Below are positions 1 through 8,562 of a stretch of 27,928 nucleotides of DNA, in pieces; positions within the stretch are counted from its first letter, which is position 1; each line of letters starts with the position of its first letter. The notes below the pieces were generated by a model, which worked only from the letters and a program-made list of their open reading frames with translations, was not told the origin of the DNA and made no database searches. Position numbers and translations under genes: made by a program. Source of the stretch: Akkermansia muciniphila (GTDB lineage Bacteria > Verrucomicrobiota > Verrucomicrobiia > Limisphaerales > SXTU01); contig CAMBZO010000002.1 of the NCBI GenBank assembly GCA_945872195.1, positions 1-27,928 on the forward strand. The letters are read 5' to 3'.

Positions 1-675
1 GGCGTGAAGTTCAGCTACCTGAGCAAGGACGGCGAGGAAGGGTATCCCGGGAACTTGAGCCTCAGCGTGACCTACTGGCTCTCCGACGACAACGACTGGC
101 GCATCGAATACACCGCCACCACGGACAAGGCCACGCCCGTCAACGTTACGCAGCACAGTTACTTCAACCTCAAGGGCGAAGGCAACGGCGACATCCTCGG
201 CCATGAGCTGACGTTCAAGGCCGCGAAGTTCACGCCGGTGAACGTCGGCCTCATTCCCACGGGCGAGCTACGTCCGGTCAAAGGCACGCCGCTTGATTTT
301 ACCACGGCCCACGCCATCGGCGAGCGCGTGAACTCGATGGACGAGCAGATGAAGTTCGGCGGCGGCTACGACCACAACTGGGTTCTCGACAGCCAGAGCG
401 GCGCGCTCGCTTTGGCCGCGACTGTTTACGAACCCACCACGGGCCGCACGATGGCCGTGCTCACCACCGAGCCCGGCCTGCAATTCTACTGCGGCAACTT
501 TCTCGACGGCAAACTGACCGGCAAGAGCGGCAAGCCCTACCAGTTCCGCAACGGCTTCTGCCTCGAGACACAGCATTATCCCGACTCACCGAACCAGCCG
601 TCTTTCCCCAGCACAATCCTGCAACCGGGGCAGACCCTGAAGAGCACCACGGTGTATCGTTTCACTGCCAAGTAG
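1..675 (+). CDS. galM: Aldose 1-epimerase (galactose mutarotase), 3' part only
   Basis: Interconverts the alpha and beta anomers of galactose, glucose and related sugars. The reading frame is open from the first base, so the gene starts outside the window; about 224 C-terminal residues are present out of the usual 340-380. Counting from the GTG at position 4, the catalytic-acid histidine sits in the QHSYFNL motif (residue 51), the substrate-binding GYDHNW motif is at 121-126, and the catalytic-base glutamate is in LETQHYPDSPN (residue 188). All three are hallmark GalM positions and are intact, so the enzyme is probably active. It ends normally at a TAG, 87 nt before the next gene. Whether the protein has a signal peptide, common in GalM homologues of this phylum, cannot be seen. 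Confidence 0.93.
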   Translation, partial: GVKFSYLSKDGEEGYPGNLSLSVTYWLSDDNDWRIEYTATTDKATPVNVTQHSYFNLKGEGNGDILGHELTFKAAKFTPVNVGLIPTGELRPVKGTPLDFTTAHAIGERVNSMDEQMKFGGGYDHNWVLDSQSGALALAATVYEPTTGRTMAVLTTEPGLQFYCGNFLDGKLTGKSGKPYQFRNGFCLETQHYPDSPNQPSFPSTILQPGQTLKSTTVYRFTAK

Positions 676-762
676 CCGAAGCATCGCAGTCACTTTCGCT
701 TCGCACCCCGCGCGAGTTCCGCTTTGCCCGCTCCGAGGCCAACCATTCACTGACGTAGCAAC

Positions 763-3537
763 ATGATTGTGCTGCTGCTCTTCTTCTGCTCCGGGGCGAC
801 GGCGCTGATTTATGAAGTCCTGTGGTCGAAGCATCTCGCGCTGTTGCTCGGTAGCACAGTGCAGGCGCAGACGGTGGTGCTAGCAGTCTTCATGGGCGGG
901 CTCGCGCTGGGCAACCGGCTCTTCGGGCAGCGTGCGGACGCGGCGGCGAACCCGCTCGCGCTCTATGGCAAACTGGAAATCGCCATCGGCCTCTACGCGT
1001 TCGTCTTCCATCTACTGCACTCGGGCGCCGACAAGTTGTTCATCAGCGCGGGCACGCCACTGCTGGAAATGCCGGTGGCATTGCTCGCGTTGAAGACGGT
1101 TCTCAGCGTCGGCCTTCTGCTCGGCCCGACGATTCTCATGGGCGGCACGCTCCCGCTCATCGCCGCGTGGCTGAACCGCTCCGGCCCCGACGCGGGCCGG
1201 CTCTCCGCGCGTTTCTATTCGGTGAACAGCCTCGGCGCGGTCTGCGGCGCGTGGCTCGCGGGCTTCGTGCTCGTGCCGGCGATGGGCATGACCGCGTCGC
1301 TGCAACTCACCGCGATGGTAAACGTCGCTCTCGGTCTCATCGCTCTCGGCCTGGCTCGAAGCATGAAGGCAACACCCGCGCCGACCGACGACACCGTCAC
1401 CGCACCATCAACCGCTCACTCTTCACTCATCACTAATTACTCTTCTCTGTCCCTCCCGCTCGTCGCGCTCACCGGCGCAGTCTCGATGGGCCTCGAAGTC
1501 CTCGCCGCCCGTTCGCTCGTGCTGCTCTTCGGTGCGTCGCTCCAGGCGTTCGCCATTGTGCTCATGTCGTTCATCCTCGGCATCGGGCTGGGCGGCGCAG
1601 TGATGGCCTCGCCGCGCACGCGGGGTTGGGCACGCGAGACAGCGACGACAGTTCTGCTGCTCGGCGCGGCGGGGTGGCTCGGCTTGCTCGTCGCGGGCGT
1701 CGAGCAATGGGTGGACTTCTATCGCTGGGTGAAGACTGGCATCGCGCGGACGGAGACAGGCTTCACCTTCCACCAACTCTTCGCCGCTGCGATGTCGCTC
1801 GTGGTGCTGGGTATTCCGGCGGGCTTGCTTGGCGCGGTGTTGCCGTTGTGGATTCGCGAGCTACCGCAGAGCGGGCCTGAGCTGGGGCGCGGCGTGGGAC
1901 GGCTGCTGACGTGGAACACCCTCGGCGCAGTCGCGGGCACGCTGGTCACGGGCTTCGTGCTGATGCCGCATCTCGGACTGCGCGGCGCGTTCCTCGCGCT
2001 GGCACTGGGCTTGTGCGTCGCCGCGTGGTTGCTGGGCCGGAAGTTTCAGCGCGCGACGCTGCAATTCACCGCCGCGACCGTCGGCGCGGGGCTGCTGCTC
2101 GTGGGCGCGATGGGCGGGGATACTTGGCGGCACCTGCTGAGTTCCGGCGTTTTCCGCCTGCGTGAAACGGAGCTGGGCAAGGATCTCGTCGGCCATCGGC
2201 AGCGGCATATTAAAATCCATTTCTACGAGGACGCGGCGGATGCCTCCGTCGCTGTCGAGCAGGGCGACGGCGTGGGTGCGAGTGACCAACTCGTGCTGCG
2301 CATCAACGGCAAGCCCGACGCCACCTCGCGCGGCGACATGGCGACGCAGTTTCTCCTCGGCCACCTGCCGATGCTCGCGCGCCCGGACAGCAAGGACATC
2401 TTCGTGCTCGGCTTCGGCAGCGGCGTGACGGCGGGCGCGCTGCTGGGCCACCCGATTGACCGCGTGACGGTGGCGGAGAATTGCGAACCGGTGCTGCGCG
2501 CCGGAAAATTCTTCGCGCCTTGGAACCGTGGCGTGCTCACCAACCGCCTCGCACGCATCGTGCCCGAGGACGCGCGCACGCTGCTCAAGCTTAGTCCGCA
2601 GCGCTACGACGTGATCATCAGCGAGCCGTCGAACCCGTGGATGGTCGGCGTGGGCAGCGTGTTCAGCCGCGAGTTTTACGAGCTCTGCGCGGGCCGGCTC
2701 AAGGACGGCGGCATTATGACGCAGTGGTTTCATGTCTATGAGATGCACGACGGCATCGTGGCGCTCGTGCTGCACACGTTCGCGGGCGTGTTCCCGCATG
2801 TCGAGGTGTGGGACCCCGGCACCGGCGACCTCATCCTGCTCGGCTCGCAGAAGCCGTGGGCCACCGGCCCGGACGTGTGGCGCAAGGTCTTCGAGCGCGC
2901 GGAGCCGGGGAAGGATTTGGCCGCCATCGGCCTGCACGCGCCGGAAGCGCTCTGGGCGCGGCAGTTCGCGTCGCAGCGCACCACGCGCGCGTTCATCGAG
3001 AACGGGCCGGAGCAGTCAGATGAATTCCCCGTGCTAGAATACGAGGCTCCGAAGGCGTTCTTCATCGGCGCGTCGGCGAAGGAATTCCTCCAGTTCGACG
3101 AGCGCACGCGCCAGCACCTGCTGGCCCCGCTGCCGAAACGCGCCGCGTTGCACGCCCTGTCAGCCGCACAGCTCGCGCCGATCTTTCCGCAGTTTGGCTC
3201 CGTAAATCCCGAAGCCGCGCTGGCGGCCAACGCGCGAGCCCACAGCCTGACGAACCCCGCCGCACCTCCGCCGCCACGCAGTATCTTCACGCCGCCACGC
3301 AGTGACGCGGATTTCAACACGCTCCTGCTCAACGTGGAGCAGTGGCTCCACACCGGCAGCACGAACCAAACTGCGCTGGCGTCGGACGAAGTGGCCGACG
3401 CCGTCCGCGAGTGCCTCGCGCGCGGTGAACTGGATCGGGCGAAGGCGCTCCTCAACAACGCGGGGCGCACGCTCAAGCCCGGCGCGGAACTGCGCTTCCT
3501 CGGCCGCATCTGGGAGCAGGCGGCCGGCAAGCCATGA
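763..3537 (+). CDS. Fused MFS-type membrane protein / spermidine-synthase-like methyltransferase-fold protein
   Basis: A 924-residue fusion. Residues 1-200 and 230-450 are strongly hydrophobic and form two groups of membrane helices; the first opens with SGATALIYEVLWSK, typical of the fused MFS/spermidine synthase family. The two halves are joined by a hydrophilic linker (about 200-230). Residues 475-700 are a spermidine-synthase-like Rossmann domain: the nucleotide loop GFGSG (550-554), an acidic residue after the next strand (AENCEP), and YDVIISEPSNPW (615-626). In true spermidine synthases the last motif carries a catalytic aspartate where this protein has Glu621, so polyamine synthesis is uncertain. 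The 200-residue C-terminal tail is unassigned. The ATG at 763 has no clear Shine-Dalgarno sequence, but the membrane segment begins there. The linker contains a 7-bp tandem repeat (1416-1450). The substrate is unknown. Confidence 0.8.
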   Translation: MIVLLLFFCSGATALIYEVLWSKHLALLLGSTVQAQTVVLAVFMGGLALGNRLFGQRADAAANPLALYGKLEIAIGLYAFVFHLLHSGADKLFISAGTPLLEMPVALLALKTVLSVGLLLGPTILMGGTLPLIAAWLNRSGPDAGRLSARFYSVNSLGAVCGAWLAGFVLVPAMGMTASLQLTAMVNVALGLIALGLARSMKATPAPTDDTVTAPSTAHSSLITNYSSLSLPLVALTGAVSMGLEVLAARSLVLLFGASLQAFAIVLMSFILGIGLGGAVMASPRTRGWARETATTVLLLGAAGWLGLLVAGVEQWVDFYRWVKTGIARTETGFTFHQLFAAAMSLVVLGIPAGLLGAVLPLWIRELPQSGPELGRGVGRLLTWNTLGAVAGTLVTGFVLMPHLGLRGAFLALALGLCVAAWLLGRKFQRATLQFTAATVGAGLLLVGAMGGDTWRHLLSSGVFRLRETELGKDLVGHRQRHIKIHFYEDAADASVAVEQGDGVGASDQLVLRINGKPDATSRGDMATQFLLGHLPMLARPDSKDIFVLGFGSGVTAGALLGHPIDRVTVAENCEPVLRAGKFFAPWNRGVLTNRLARIVPEDARTLLKLSPQRYDVIISEPSNPWMVGVGSVFSREFYELCAGRLKDGGIMTQWFHVYEMHDGIVALVLHTFAGVFPHVEVWDPGTGDLILLGSQKPWATGPDVWRKVFERAEPGKDLAAIGLHAPEALWARQFASQRTTRAFIENGPEQSDEFPVLEYEAPKAFFIGASAKEFLQFDERTRQHLLAPLPKRAALHALSAAQLAPIFPQFGSVNPEAALAANARAHSLTNPAAPPPPRSIFTPPRSDADFNTLLLNVEQWLHTGSTNQTALASDEVADAVRECLARGELDRAKALLNNAGRTLKPGAELRFLGRIWEQAAGKP
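1416..1450 (+). repeat. Degenerate 7-bp tandem repeat inside a coding sequence
   Basis: Five consecutive heptamers can be read without a gap: TCACTCT, TCACTCA, TCACTAA, TTACTCT, TCTCTGT. The shared core is ACTC. The array is translated as part of the serine/threonine-rich linker between the two membrane halves of the surrounding protein (residues about 218-230). Its unit resembles the array at 14377-14411. Confidence 0.65.
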
Positions 3538-3610
3538 AATCCACCCCGCTGGACACACGTGAGGGAAAACTTTTTGCCATCAGCCCGCCGTGTCCGGCAC
3601 AGTCGCTTCG

Positions 3611-6600
3611 ATGAGTTTCACTGAGTTGACGGAGGCCTTCTTCGCGAAGTCCGCTGGCTGGGAAGCGGTCAAGAACGCCCGCGCGCTGCTCGCGGGCGGC
3701 AAGGTGCTGTCCTCGAACTGGACGCCGCCGCTGCTCAAAGGCGTCGTGCAGGAAGGCACTTCCTCCTATCGCGCCGGGCTCGTCATCAAGGGGCCGGTGG
3801 ACATTGATAATCTCTGCACCTGCCGCTCCGCCCGCGAGGCCGGCCTCATCTGCGCGCACTCAGTCGCGATTGGCCTGCACCACTTGCAGCGCGAGAAACC
3901 CGCGCCGCGCGGGAGCGACACAGCGACGCCCCTGCCCGCGCGACTCGGAGTGAGACCCGTCGCACGTGAACTGGAGCCGCAAGCCGGGCCGCGCCTGCGT
4001 CGGGCAAAGGCCGGCGAGCCCGCCGAGGCCGTCGAAATCACCGTAATCCTCCCGCCCACGCTGGCCGCCAGCCTCGCGCGCGGGAAAGTGATGGCCACGT
4101 TCGAGGGCCGCTGGAGCGGCGGGCGCGTGCCGTTGAGCGCCCTGCCGATGAACCGCCCCTTCCGCCTCTCCCCCGCCGACGAGCGCGTGCTGGACTGCGC
4201 CGAAACCATCGCCGGTGGCGAAACGCCCGGTGGCCTCATGCTCTCGCTGACCGAGCTGACCCAACTCCTCGGCGCGCTCGGCGCGCACCCGCGACTCTCC
4301 GCCGGACGTGGCCAACCCATCGCCGTGACGACCGCCTCGTGGCGCGTTCCCGTGCAAGCCAAGCTCGAAACTTCCGGAGAAATTCTGTTGGGCCTGCCGC
4401 CGAACACGACGCAGCCCACGCTGCTCGCGGGCGAAAACTTATGGGCGTTTCGCGGCGCTTCCTTCGAGCCAGTCGGCCTGCCCGTGCAATGGCGGGACAT
4501 CTTCAAAGGCCCCGTCCGGCTGCCCCGCCAGCGCGTGCCCTTGTTTCTCAGTCAGGAACTCGTCGTGCTCGAAGCCGAGTGCGAGGTGGACGCGAACTTT
4601 GGTGTGGATGAATTCACCCTCGAACCGCAGTCGCCGCGTTTCATTCTCGCGCTGAACGGCGGCCTGGCGCAGGTGCAGGCCCAACTCCAGTGCGCCTACG
4701 GCCCGCGCATCATGACTGTGGGCGTCACGGCGAAGGACGAATCCCTCTGGCTCCCCGACCCGAAATGCACCACGCGCTACTCGACGCGCGACTTCGGCGC
4801 GGAGGTTGGGGCAGGCGAGCGGATGCGCCGTGCGGGCTTCAGCGGCCCCGACCCGCAGGGCCGCTGGAATCTCCACGGCGAAAGCAACGTCGTGCGCTTC
4901 TTCGCGAAGGACTACCCGCGCTGGCAGAAGGAGTGGGAGGTCTCGCTCGAAGAACGCTTGCAGCACAGCACCACGAAGAACTTCGAGCGGCTGGAACCAC
5001 GCTTCGAAATCCGGCCCTCGGGCGAGCGGTGGTTCGATGTCGAGATGTCGCTGGCGTCGGCGGACGGGGAGAAGTTTTCGGCGGCGGACATTCAGCGGCT
5101 CATCCTGTCCGGCAACGGCACGACGCGCCTGAAGAACGGCCGCATCGCGCTCATCGACACGGGCGCGCTGGAGGAGTTCAACGAGGTCTTGCGCGACTGC
5201 GCGCCGCAGCAGCACGCGAAGGGCTACCGCTTCAGCGACGTGCAGGCGGGCTTCCTCGACGCCACGCTCCGGCAACAGCCCGGCTGGCAGGTGCAGGCGG
5301 CCGGAGGTTGGCGCGAGCGAGCGTCGCGGCAGAGCGGGCAGACGAAGCTGGCCTGCCCGCCGCTCGGCCACTTGGAGGACGTGTTGCGTCCCTACCAGAA
5401 GCAGGGCGTGGCGTGGCTGGGGTTCCTCCGCGAGAACAAGTTCGGCGGCATCCTCGCGGATGAAATGGGCCTCGGCAAAACGCTCCAGACCCTCGCGTTC
5501 TTCCACTCCTGCCACACAAACAAGAAGCTGTCCGGCCCGGTGCTCATCGTGTGTCCGACCTCGCTCGTCTTCAACTGGCTCGCGGAGGCGAAGAAGTTCA
5601 CCCCCACGCTGAAGGTCATCGCGCTGCACGGCACGGGGCGGCACTCGCGCTTCGAGGACATCGCCAAGAGCGACCTCGTCATCACCAGCTACGCGCTCAT
5701 CCGGCGCGACGCGGAGAAGTATCGCGAGATGGAGTTCGACACGCTCGTGCTCGACGAGGCTCAGCACATCAAGAACCACCAGACGCAGAACTCTCAGGCC
5801 GTCAAAGCCGTGAAGGCGGACTACCGCGTCGTGCTCACCGGCACGCCGATGGAGAACTCCGTCCTCGACCTCTGGAGCATTCTGGACTTCCTCATGCCCG
5901 GCTACCTCGGCTCGGCCACGGACTTCAAGGAGCGTTACGAACAGCCCATCACGCGCGACAAGGACGAGGCCGTGCAGGCGCGGCTGGGCCGGCGTTTGCG
6001 GCCCTTCATTCTGCGCCGCCTCAAGACCGAGGTGGCGAAGGACTTGCCCGCGAAGCTCGAGCAAATTTCCTACTGCGAACTCACCGACGACCAGTTGGAA
6101 ATCTACAAGCAGGTGCTCGCCGTCAGCCGCAAGGAAGTCATGGACGCCGTGGGTGCGAATGGCGTGGCGAAGAGCAAGATGATTGTCCTGAACGCGCTGC
6201 TGCGGCTGCGGCAAATCTGCTGCGACCTGCGGCTGCTCAAGATGGAGAACGCGGAGTTCACCGACGACAGCTCCGGCAAGGTGGCGATGTTCGGGGAGTT
6301 GCTGGAACAGGCGATCGACGGCGGGCATCGCGTGCTGGTCTTCAGCCAGTTCACCACGATGCTCGCGCTGCTCAAGGACAAGCTCACGGCGGAGAAGATT
6401 GAGTATTGCTACCTCGACGGCTCGACCACGAATCGCGGCGCAGTGGTGGAGAAGTTTCAGGGCAACGCGAAGATTCCTGTCTTCCTCATCAGCCTCAAGG
6501 CCGGCGGCGTGGGCCTCACGCTCACGGGCGCGGACACGGTCATCCACTTCGACCCGTGGTGGAACCCGGCGGTCGAGGACCAGGCCACCGACCGCGCGCA

Positions 6601-6778
6601 CCGCATCGGCCAGACGCGCGTGGTGACGAGCTACAAGCTCATCGCGCGTGGCACGGTGGAGGAGAAGATTCTAGCCCTCCAGCAGAAGAAACGCGCGATC
6701 ATCAAGGCCACCCTCGGCGGCGAGGAAACCCTCGCGGACAACCTGACGTGGGAGGAGATACAGGGATTGTTTGAGTAG
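3611..6778 (+). CDS. SNF2-family DEAD/DEAH-box helicase with N-terminal SWIM zinc finger
   Basis: A 1055-residue Swi2/Snf2-type ATPase, expected to translocate on double-stranded DNA and remodel protein-DNA complexes. An N-terminal SWIM zinc finger is visible as C69-x-C71 and C81-x-H83. Residues 90-560 form a long, poorly conserved central region. The SNF2 ATPase core follows: LRPYQKQGVAWL (Q-motif region), Walker A DEMGLGKT (617-624), Walker B DEAQH (715-719), and the C-terminal helicase lobe with LVFSQFTTML and the arginine-finger motif DRAHRIGQTR (from 994). A GTG at 3590 would add seven residues, but the ATG at 3611 begins the more plausible MSFTELTEAFF helix; neither has a clear Shine-Dalgarno sequence. 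The C-terminal QG.FE ending is usual for this family. The precise DNA-metabolism role is unknown. Confidence 0.9.
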   Translation: MSFTELTEAFFAKSAGWEAVKNARALLAGGKVLSSNWTPPLLKGVVQEGTSSYRAGLVIKGPVDIDNLCTCRSAREAGLICAHSVAIGLHHLQREKPAPRGSDTATPLPARLGVRPVARELEPQAGPRLRRAKAGEPAEAVEITVILPPTLAASLARGKVMATFEGRWSGGRVPLSALPMNRPFRLSPADERVLDCAETIAGGETPGGLMLSLTELTQLLGALGAHPRLSAGRGQPIAVTTASWRVPVQAKLETSGEILLGLPPNTTQPTLLAGENLWAFRGASFEPVGLPVQWRDIFKGPVRLPRQRVPLFLSQELVVLEAECEVDANFGVDEFTLEPQSPRFILALNGGLAQVQAQLQCAYGPRIMTVGVTAKDESLWLPDPKCTTRYSTRDFGAEVGAGERMRRAGFSGPDPQGRWNLHGESNVVRFFAKDYPRWQKEWEVSLEERLQHSTTKNFERLEPRFEIRPSGERWFDVEMSLASADGEKFSAADIQRLILSGNGTTRLKNGRIALIDTGALEEFNEVLRDCAPQQHAKGYRFSDVQAGFLDATLRQQPGWQVQAAGGWRERASRQSGQTKLACPPLGHLEDVLRPYQKQGVAWLGFLRENKFGGILADEMGLGKTLQTLAFFHSCHTNKKLSGPVLIVCPTSLVFNWLAEAKKFTPTLKVIALHGTGRHSRFEDIAKSDLVITSYALIRRDAEKYREMEFDTLVLDEAQHIKNHQTQNSQAVKAVKADYRVVLTGTPMENSVLDLWSILDFLMPGYLGSATDFKERYEQPITRDKDEAVQARLGRRLRPFILRRLKTEVAKDLPAKLEQISYCELTDDQLEIYKQVLAVSRKEVMDAVGANGVAKSKMIVLNALLRLRQICCDLRLLKMENAEFTDDSSGKVAMFGELLEQAIDGGHRVLVFSQFTTMLALLKDKLTAEKIEYCYLDGSTTNRGAVVEKFQGNAKIPVFLISLKAGGVGLTLTGADTVIHFDPWWNPAVEDQATDRAHRIGQTRVVTSYKLIARGTVEEKILALQQKKRAIIKATLGGEETLADNLTWEEIQGLFE

Positions 6779-6829
6779 CCTTTCCACCTCCCCGATGAAG
6801 CCACTACCGCCCTGCCCCGTCTGCAATCC

Positions 6830-8098
6830 ATGCTGCGCTTCCTCGCTCTGTTTGCCCTGATTGCCACCCCCTCCGCTCAGGAGTGGACGCGTTTCCACGG
6901 GCCGAACGGCACGGGCATCAGCCACGCGAAGACCATTCCCACGAAGCTCTCCGACACCGACGTGAACTGGCGAGTTGAGCTGCCGGGCGTCGGCCATTCG
7001 TCGCCCGTGCTGTGGGGCAACAAGCTGTTTGTGACGACGTGCGACAGCCGGAGCGGCGGCGTGCGCGTGCTGTGCCACGACGCGCTCACCGGCAAGCAGC
7101 TTTGGCGGCATGACTTCAAGCAAGCGCCCTTCACGCCACACAAGTTCAACAACTTCGCCGCCGCCACGCCCGCCGTGGACGCGCAGCATGTCTATGTCAT
7201 CTGGAACGAGTTGGAGCACTTCAAGCTCGCGGCGCTGAACCACACGGGGAAGGTCGCGTGGGAGCGGGACTTCGGGCCCTTCGTCAGCCAGCACGGCTGC
7301 GGCATCTCGCCCATCGTCCACAACGGCATGGTCATTCTCGGCAACGAGCAGGACAGCGCGAAGAACGTGAAGGACACCACGCGCAGCGGAGAGAGCTTCG
7401 TCATCGCGGTGGACGCCAAGTCCGGCTCGACCGTGTGGCAGACGCCGCGCAACAGCCTCGTGGTGGCCTACTCGACGCCGAGCCTCTACACGCCAAAGGG
7501 CGGCCCGCCCGCGCTCATCTTCAACAGCCAGGGCCACGGCATCTACGCCGTCGCGCCGGACTCGGGCAAGGTGCTTTGGGAATACAATCAGGCGTTCACC
7601 ATGCGCAGTTGTAGCTCACCGATGATCGCGGGCGACTTCATCTTCGGCTCCTGCGGCAGCGGCGGTGGTGGCAACTACGTGACCGTGATCAAAGCCGGCG
7701 ACACCGCGAAGGGCCGCAAGCCCGAGCTGGCCTACCAGATGAAGAAGTCCGCGCCCTACGTGCCGACGGGTGTGGTGGTCGGCGAACTCGCGTGGTTGTG
7801 GAGCGATGCCGGGATGCTGACCTGCCTGCACGCGCCGACCGGCGACATTCGCTTTCAGGAGCGCGTGGGTGGCAACTTCTTCGGCTCGCCCGTGTGGGTG
7901 GATGGCCGACTCTTCGCCGTCTCGACGGCGGGCGAACTAGTGGTGGTCGAGGCCAGCGAGAAGTTCAACGTGCTGCACCGCTACGCACTCAAGGAGCTTT
8001 GCCACTCCACGCCCGCCGTCGCGCTGGGCCGGATGTTCATCCACACGGAGAACCACCTCGTGAGTCTCGGTGGGGAGAGCAAAACTGGTGTCAGGTGA
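6830..8098 (+). CDS. Secreted PQQ-like beta-propeller repeat protein (BamB-like fold)
   Basis: A 422-residue protein with an N-terminal signal peptide (hydrophobic MLRFLALFALIATPSAQ, likely cleaved before EWTRF). The rest is made of propeller blades with recurrent aromatic-glycine motifs: WRVELPG, GKQLWRHDF, GKVAWERDF, GSTVWQT, GKVLWEYN. This is the PQQ_2/PQQ_3 repeat pattern. Such proteins are abundant in Planctomycetota and Verrucomicrobiota, usually without an attached enzyme; no quinoprotein dehydrogenase catalytic region is evident. It starts 51 nt after the helicase stop codon, with no clear terminator between them, so co-transcription is possible. The family contains both scaffold proteins (BamB) and dehydrogenases; this one reads as a periplasmic scaffold or ligand-binding protein of unknown partner. 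Confidence 0.82.
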   Translation: MLRFLALFALIATPSAQEWTRFHGPNGTGISHAKTIPTKLSDTDVNWRVELPGVGHSSPVLWGNKLFVTTCDSRSGGVRVLCHDALTGKQLWRHDFKQAPFTPHKFNNFAAATPAVDAQHVYVIWNELEHFKLAALNHTGKVAWERDFGPFVSQHGCGISPIVHNGMVILGNEQDSAKNVKDTTRSGESFVIAVDAKSGSTVWQTPRNSLVVAYSTPSLYTPKGGPPALIFNSQGHGIYAVAPDSGKVLWEYNQAFTMRSCSSPMIAGDFIFGSCGSGGGGNYVTVIKAGDTAKGRKPELAYQMKKSAPYVPTGVVVGELAWLWSDAGMLTCLHAPTGDIRFQERVGGNFFGSPVWVDGRLFAVSTAGELVVVEASEKFNVLHRYALKELCHSTPAVALGRMFIHTENHLVSLGGESKTGVR

Positions 8099-8113
8099 CC
8101 GGATGGTCGGAAA

Positions 8114-8128
8114 GTGTTTGGAAAACAC
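8114..8128. terminator. Weak hairpin between the beta-propeller gene and ssrA
   Basis: GTGTTT and AAACAC form a perfect 6-bp stem around a 3-nt loop. It lies between the 3' ends of two convergent genes (beta-propeller stop at 8098, tmRNA end at 8158). The U-tract after the stem is short in both directions, so this is only a candidate terminator. Confidence 0.3.
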
Positions 8129-8157
8129 GGACTCCCTTCAATAACACCAACAAAAAG

Positions 8158-8511
8158 TGGTGGAGGCGGCGGGAATCGAACCCGCGTCCTCGGCAGAATT
8201 ACCAGCCGCGACTACATGCTTATTCCAGGCATAATTGTCGGCTACGGGATAGCGCCTGAACTCGAAACCCGCTGCTTAGTCCGCATGAAATAGTCTCGGC
8301 TGGTGGCGCGCGGTCCCCGCCCTCAACCATGCCTGCTAATGGCGTTCACTCGACGTAGCAGGTGTCTGCCGGTGAACGTCGCGGCTGTTTAGGCTGCGAG
8401 GGCCAACTCTTCGTTAGCTCTTATGTTTGGTTCGGTGATTAACGAGGCCAACGAACCGTCCTCGGCATGCCGCCTCTGGCGCATCTCCCAAGTCGAAACC
8501 AGTGCGCCCCC
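8158..8511 (-). ncRNA. ssrA: Transfer-messenger RNA (tmRNA)
   Basis: A complete one-piece tmRNA, 354 nt, which rescues stalled ribosomes together with SmpB. The 5' strand GGGGGCG (8505-8511) pairs with the 3' strand CGCCTCC (8162-8168, one G-U), followed by discriminator A and an encoded CCA (8158-8160). The T arm GCGGG-TTCGATT-CCCGC and the 5' TTTCGAC segment are present, as is the conserved TAAGCATGTAG before the 3' end. CATGCCGAGG with GGCCTCGT forms the first pseudoknot, as in E. coli. The resume codon is GCT (8416-8418), preceded by ATAAGA, matching ATAGTC before GCA in E. coli. The encoded tag is ANEELALAA, then TAA. A TTGACG hexamer at 8548-8553 could be its -35 box, but no good -10 box follows. 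Confidence 0.96.
8389..8418 (-). other. tmRNA tag reading frame (ANEELALAA, stop)
   Basis: Nine codons plus TAA inside ssrA: GCT AAC GAA GAG TTG GCC CTC GCA GCC TAA. The C-terminal ALAA is the standard signal for ClpXP-type proteolysis of tagged proteins. With the alanine carried by the tRNA-like domain, the added peptide would be 10 residues (AANEELALAA), one shorter than in E. coli. Confidence 0.88.
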
Positions 8512-8562
8512 GGCCAACCTCTTCACTTTCACCTTCTCCCCTCGCGCCGTCAAGCCGCGCGC

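Noticed and set aside
1861..2937. A 358-codon open frame antisense to the spermidine-synthase fusion
   Set aside because: Composition is typical of an antisense shadow of high-GC coding DNA, with no family motif.
3590..3610. GTG start seven codons upstream of the SNF2 helicase ATG
   Set aside because: No ribosome binding site and no family sequence gained; the ATG at 3611 is simpler. The difference is minor and not disproved.
4439..6601. A 720-codon open frame antisense to the SNF2 helicase gene
   Set aside because: It is the mirror of a GC-rich gene with clear helicase motifs; its translation is Arg/Leu/Glu/Val-rich low-quality sequence without recognisable domains.
7792..8259. A plus-strand open frame running from the beta-propeller gene into the tmRNA
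   Set aside because: It crosses the tmRNA 3' end, and its end translates the T arm of ssrA; a well-known false ORF type.
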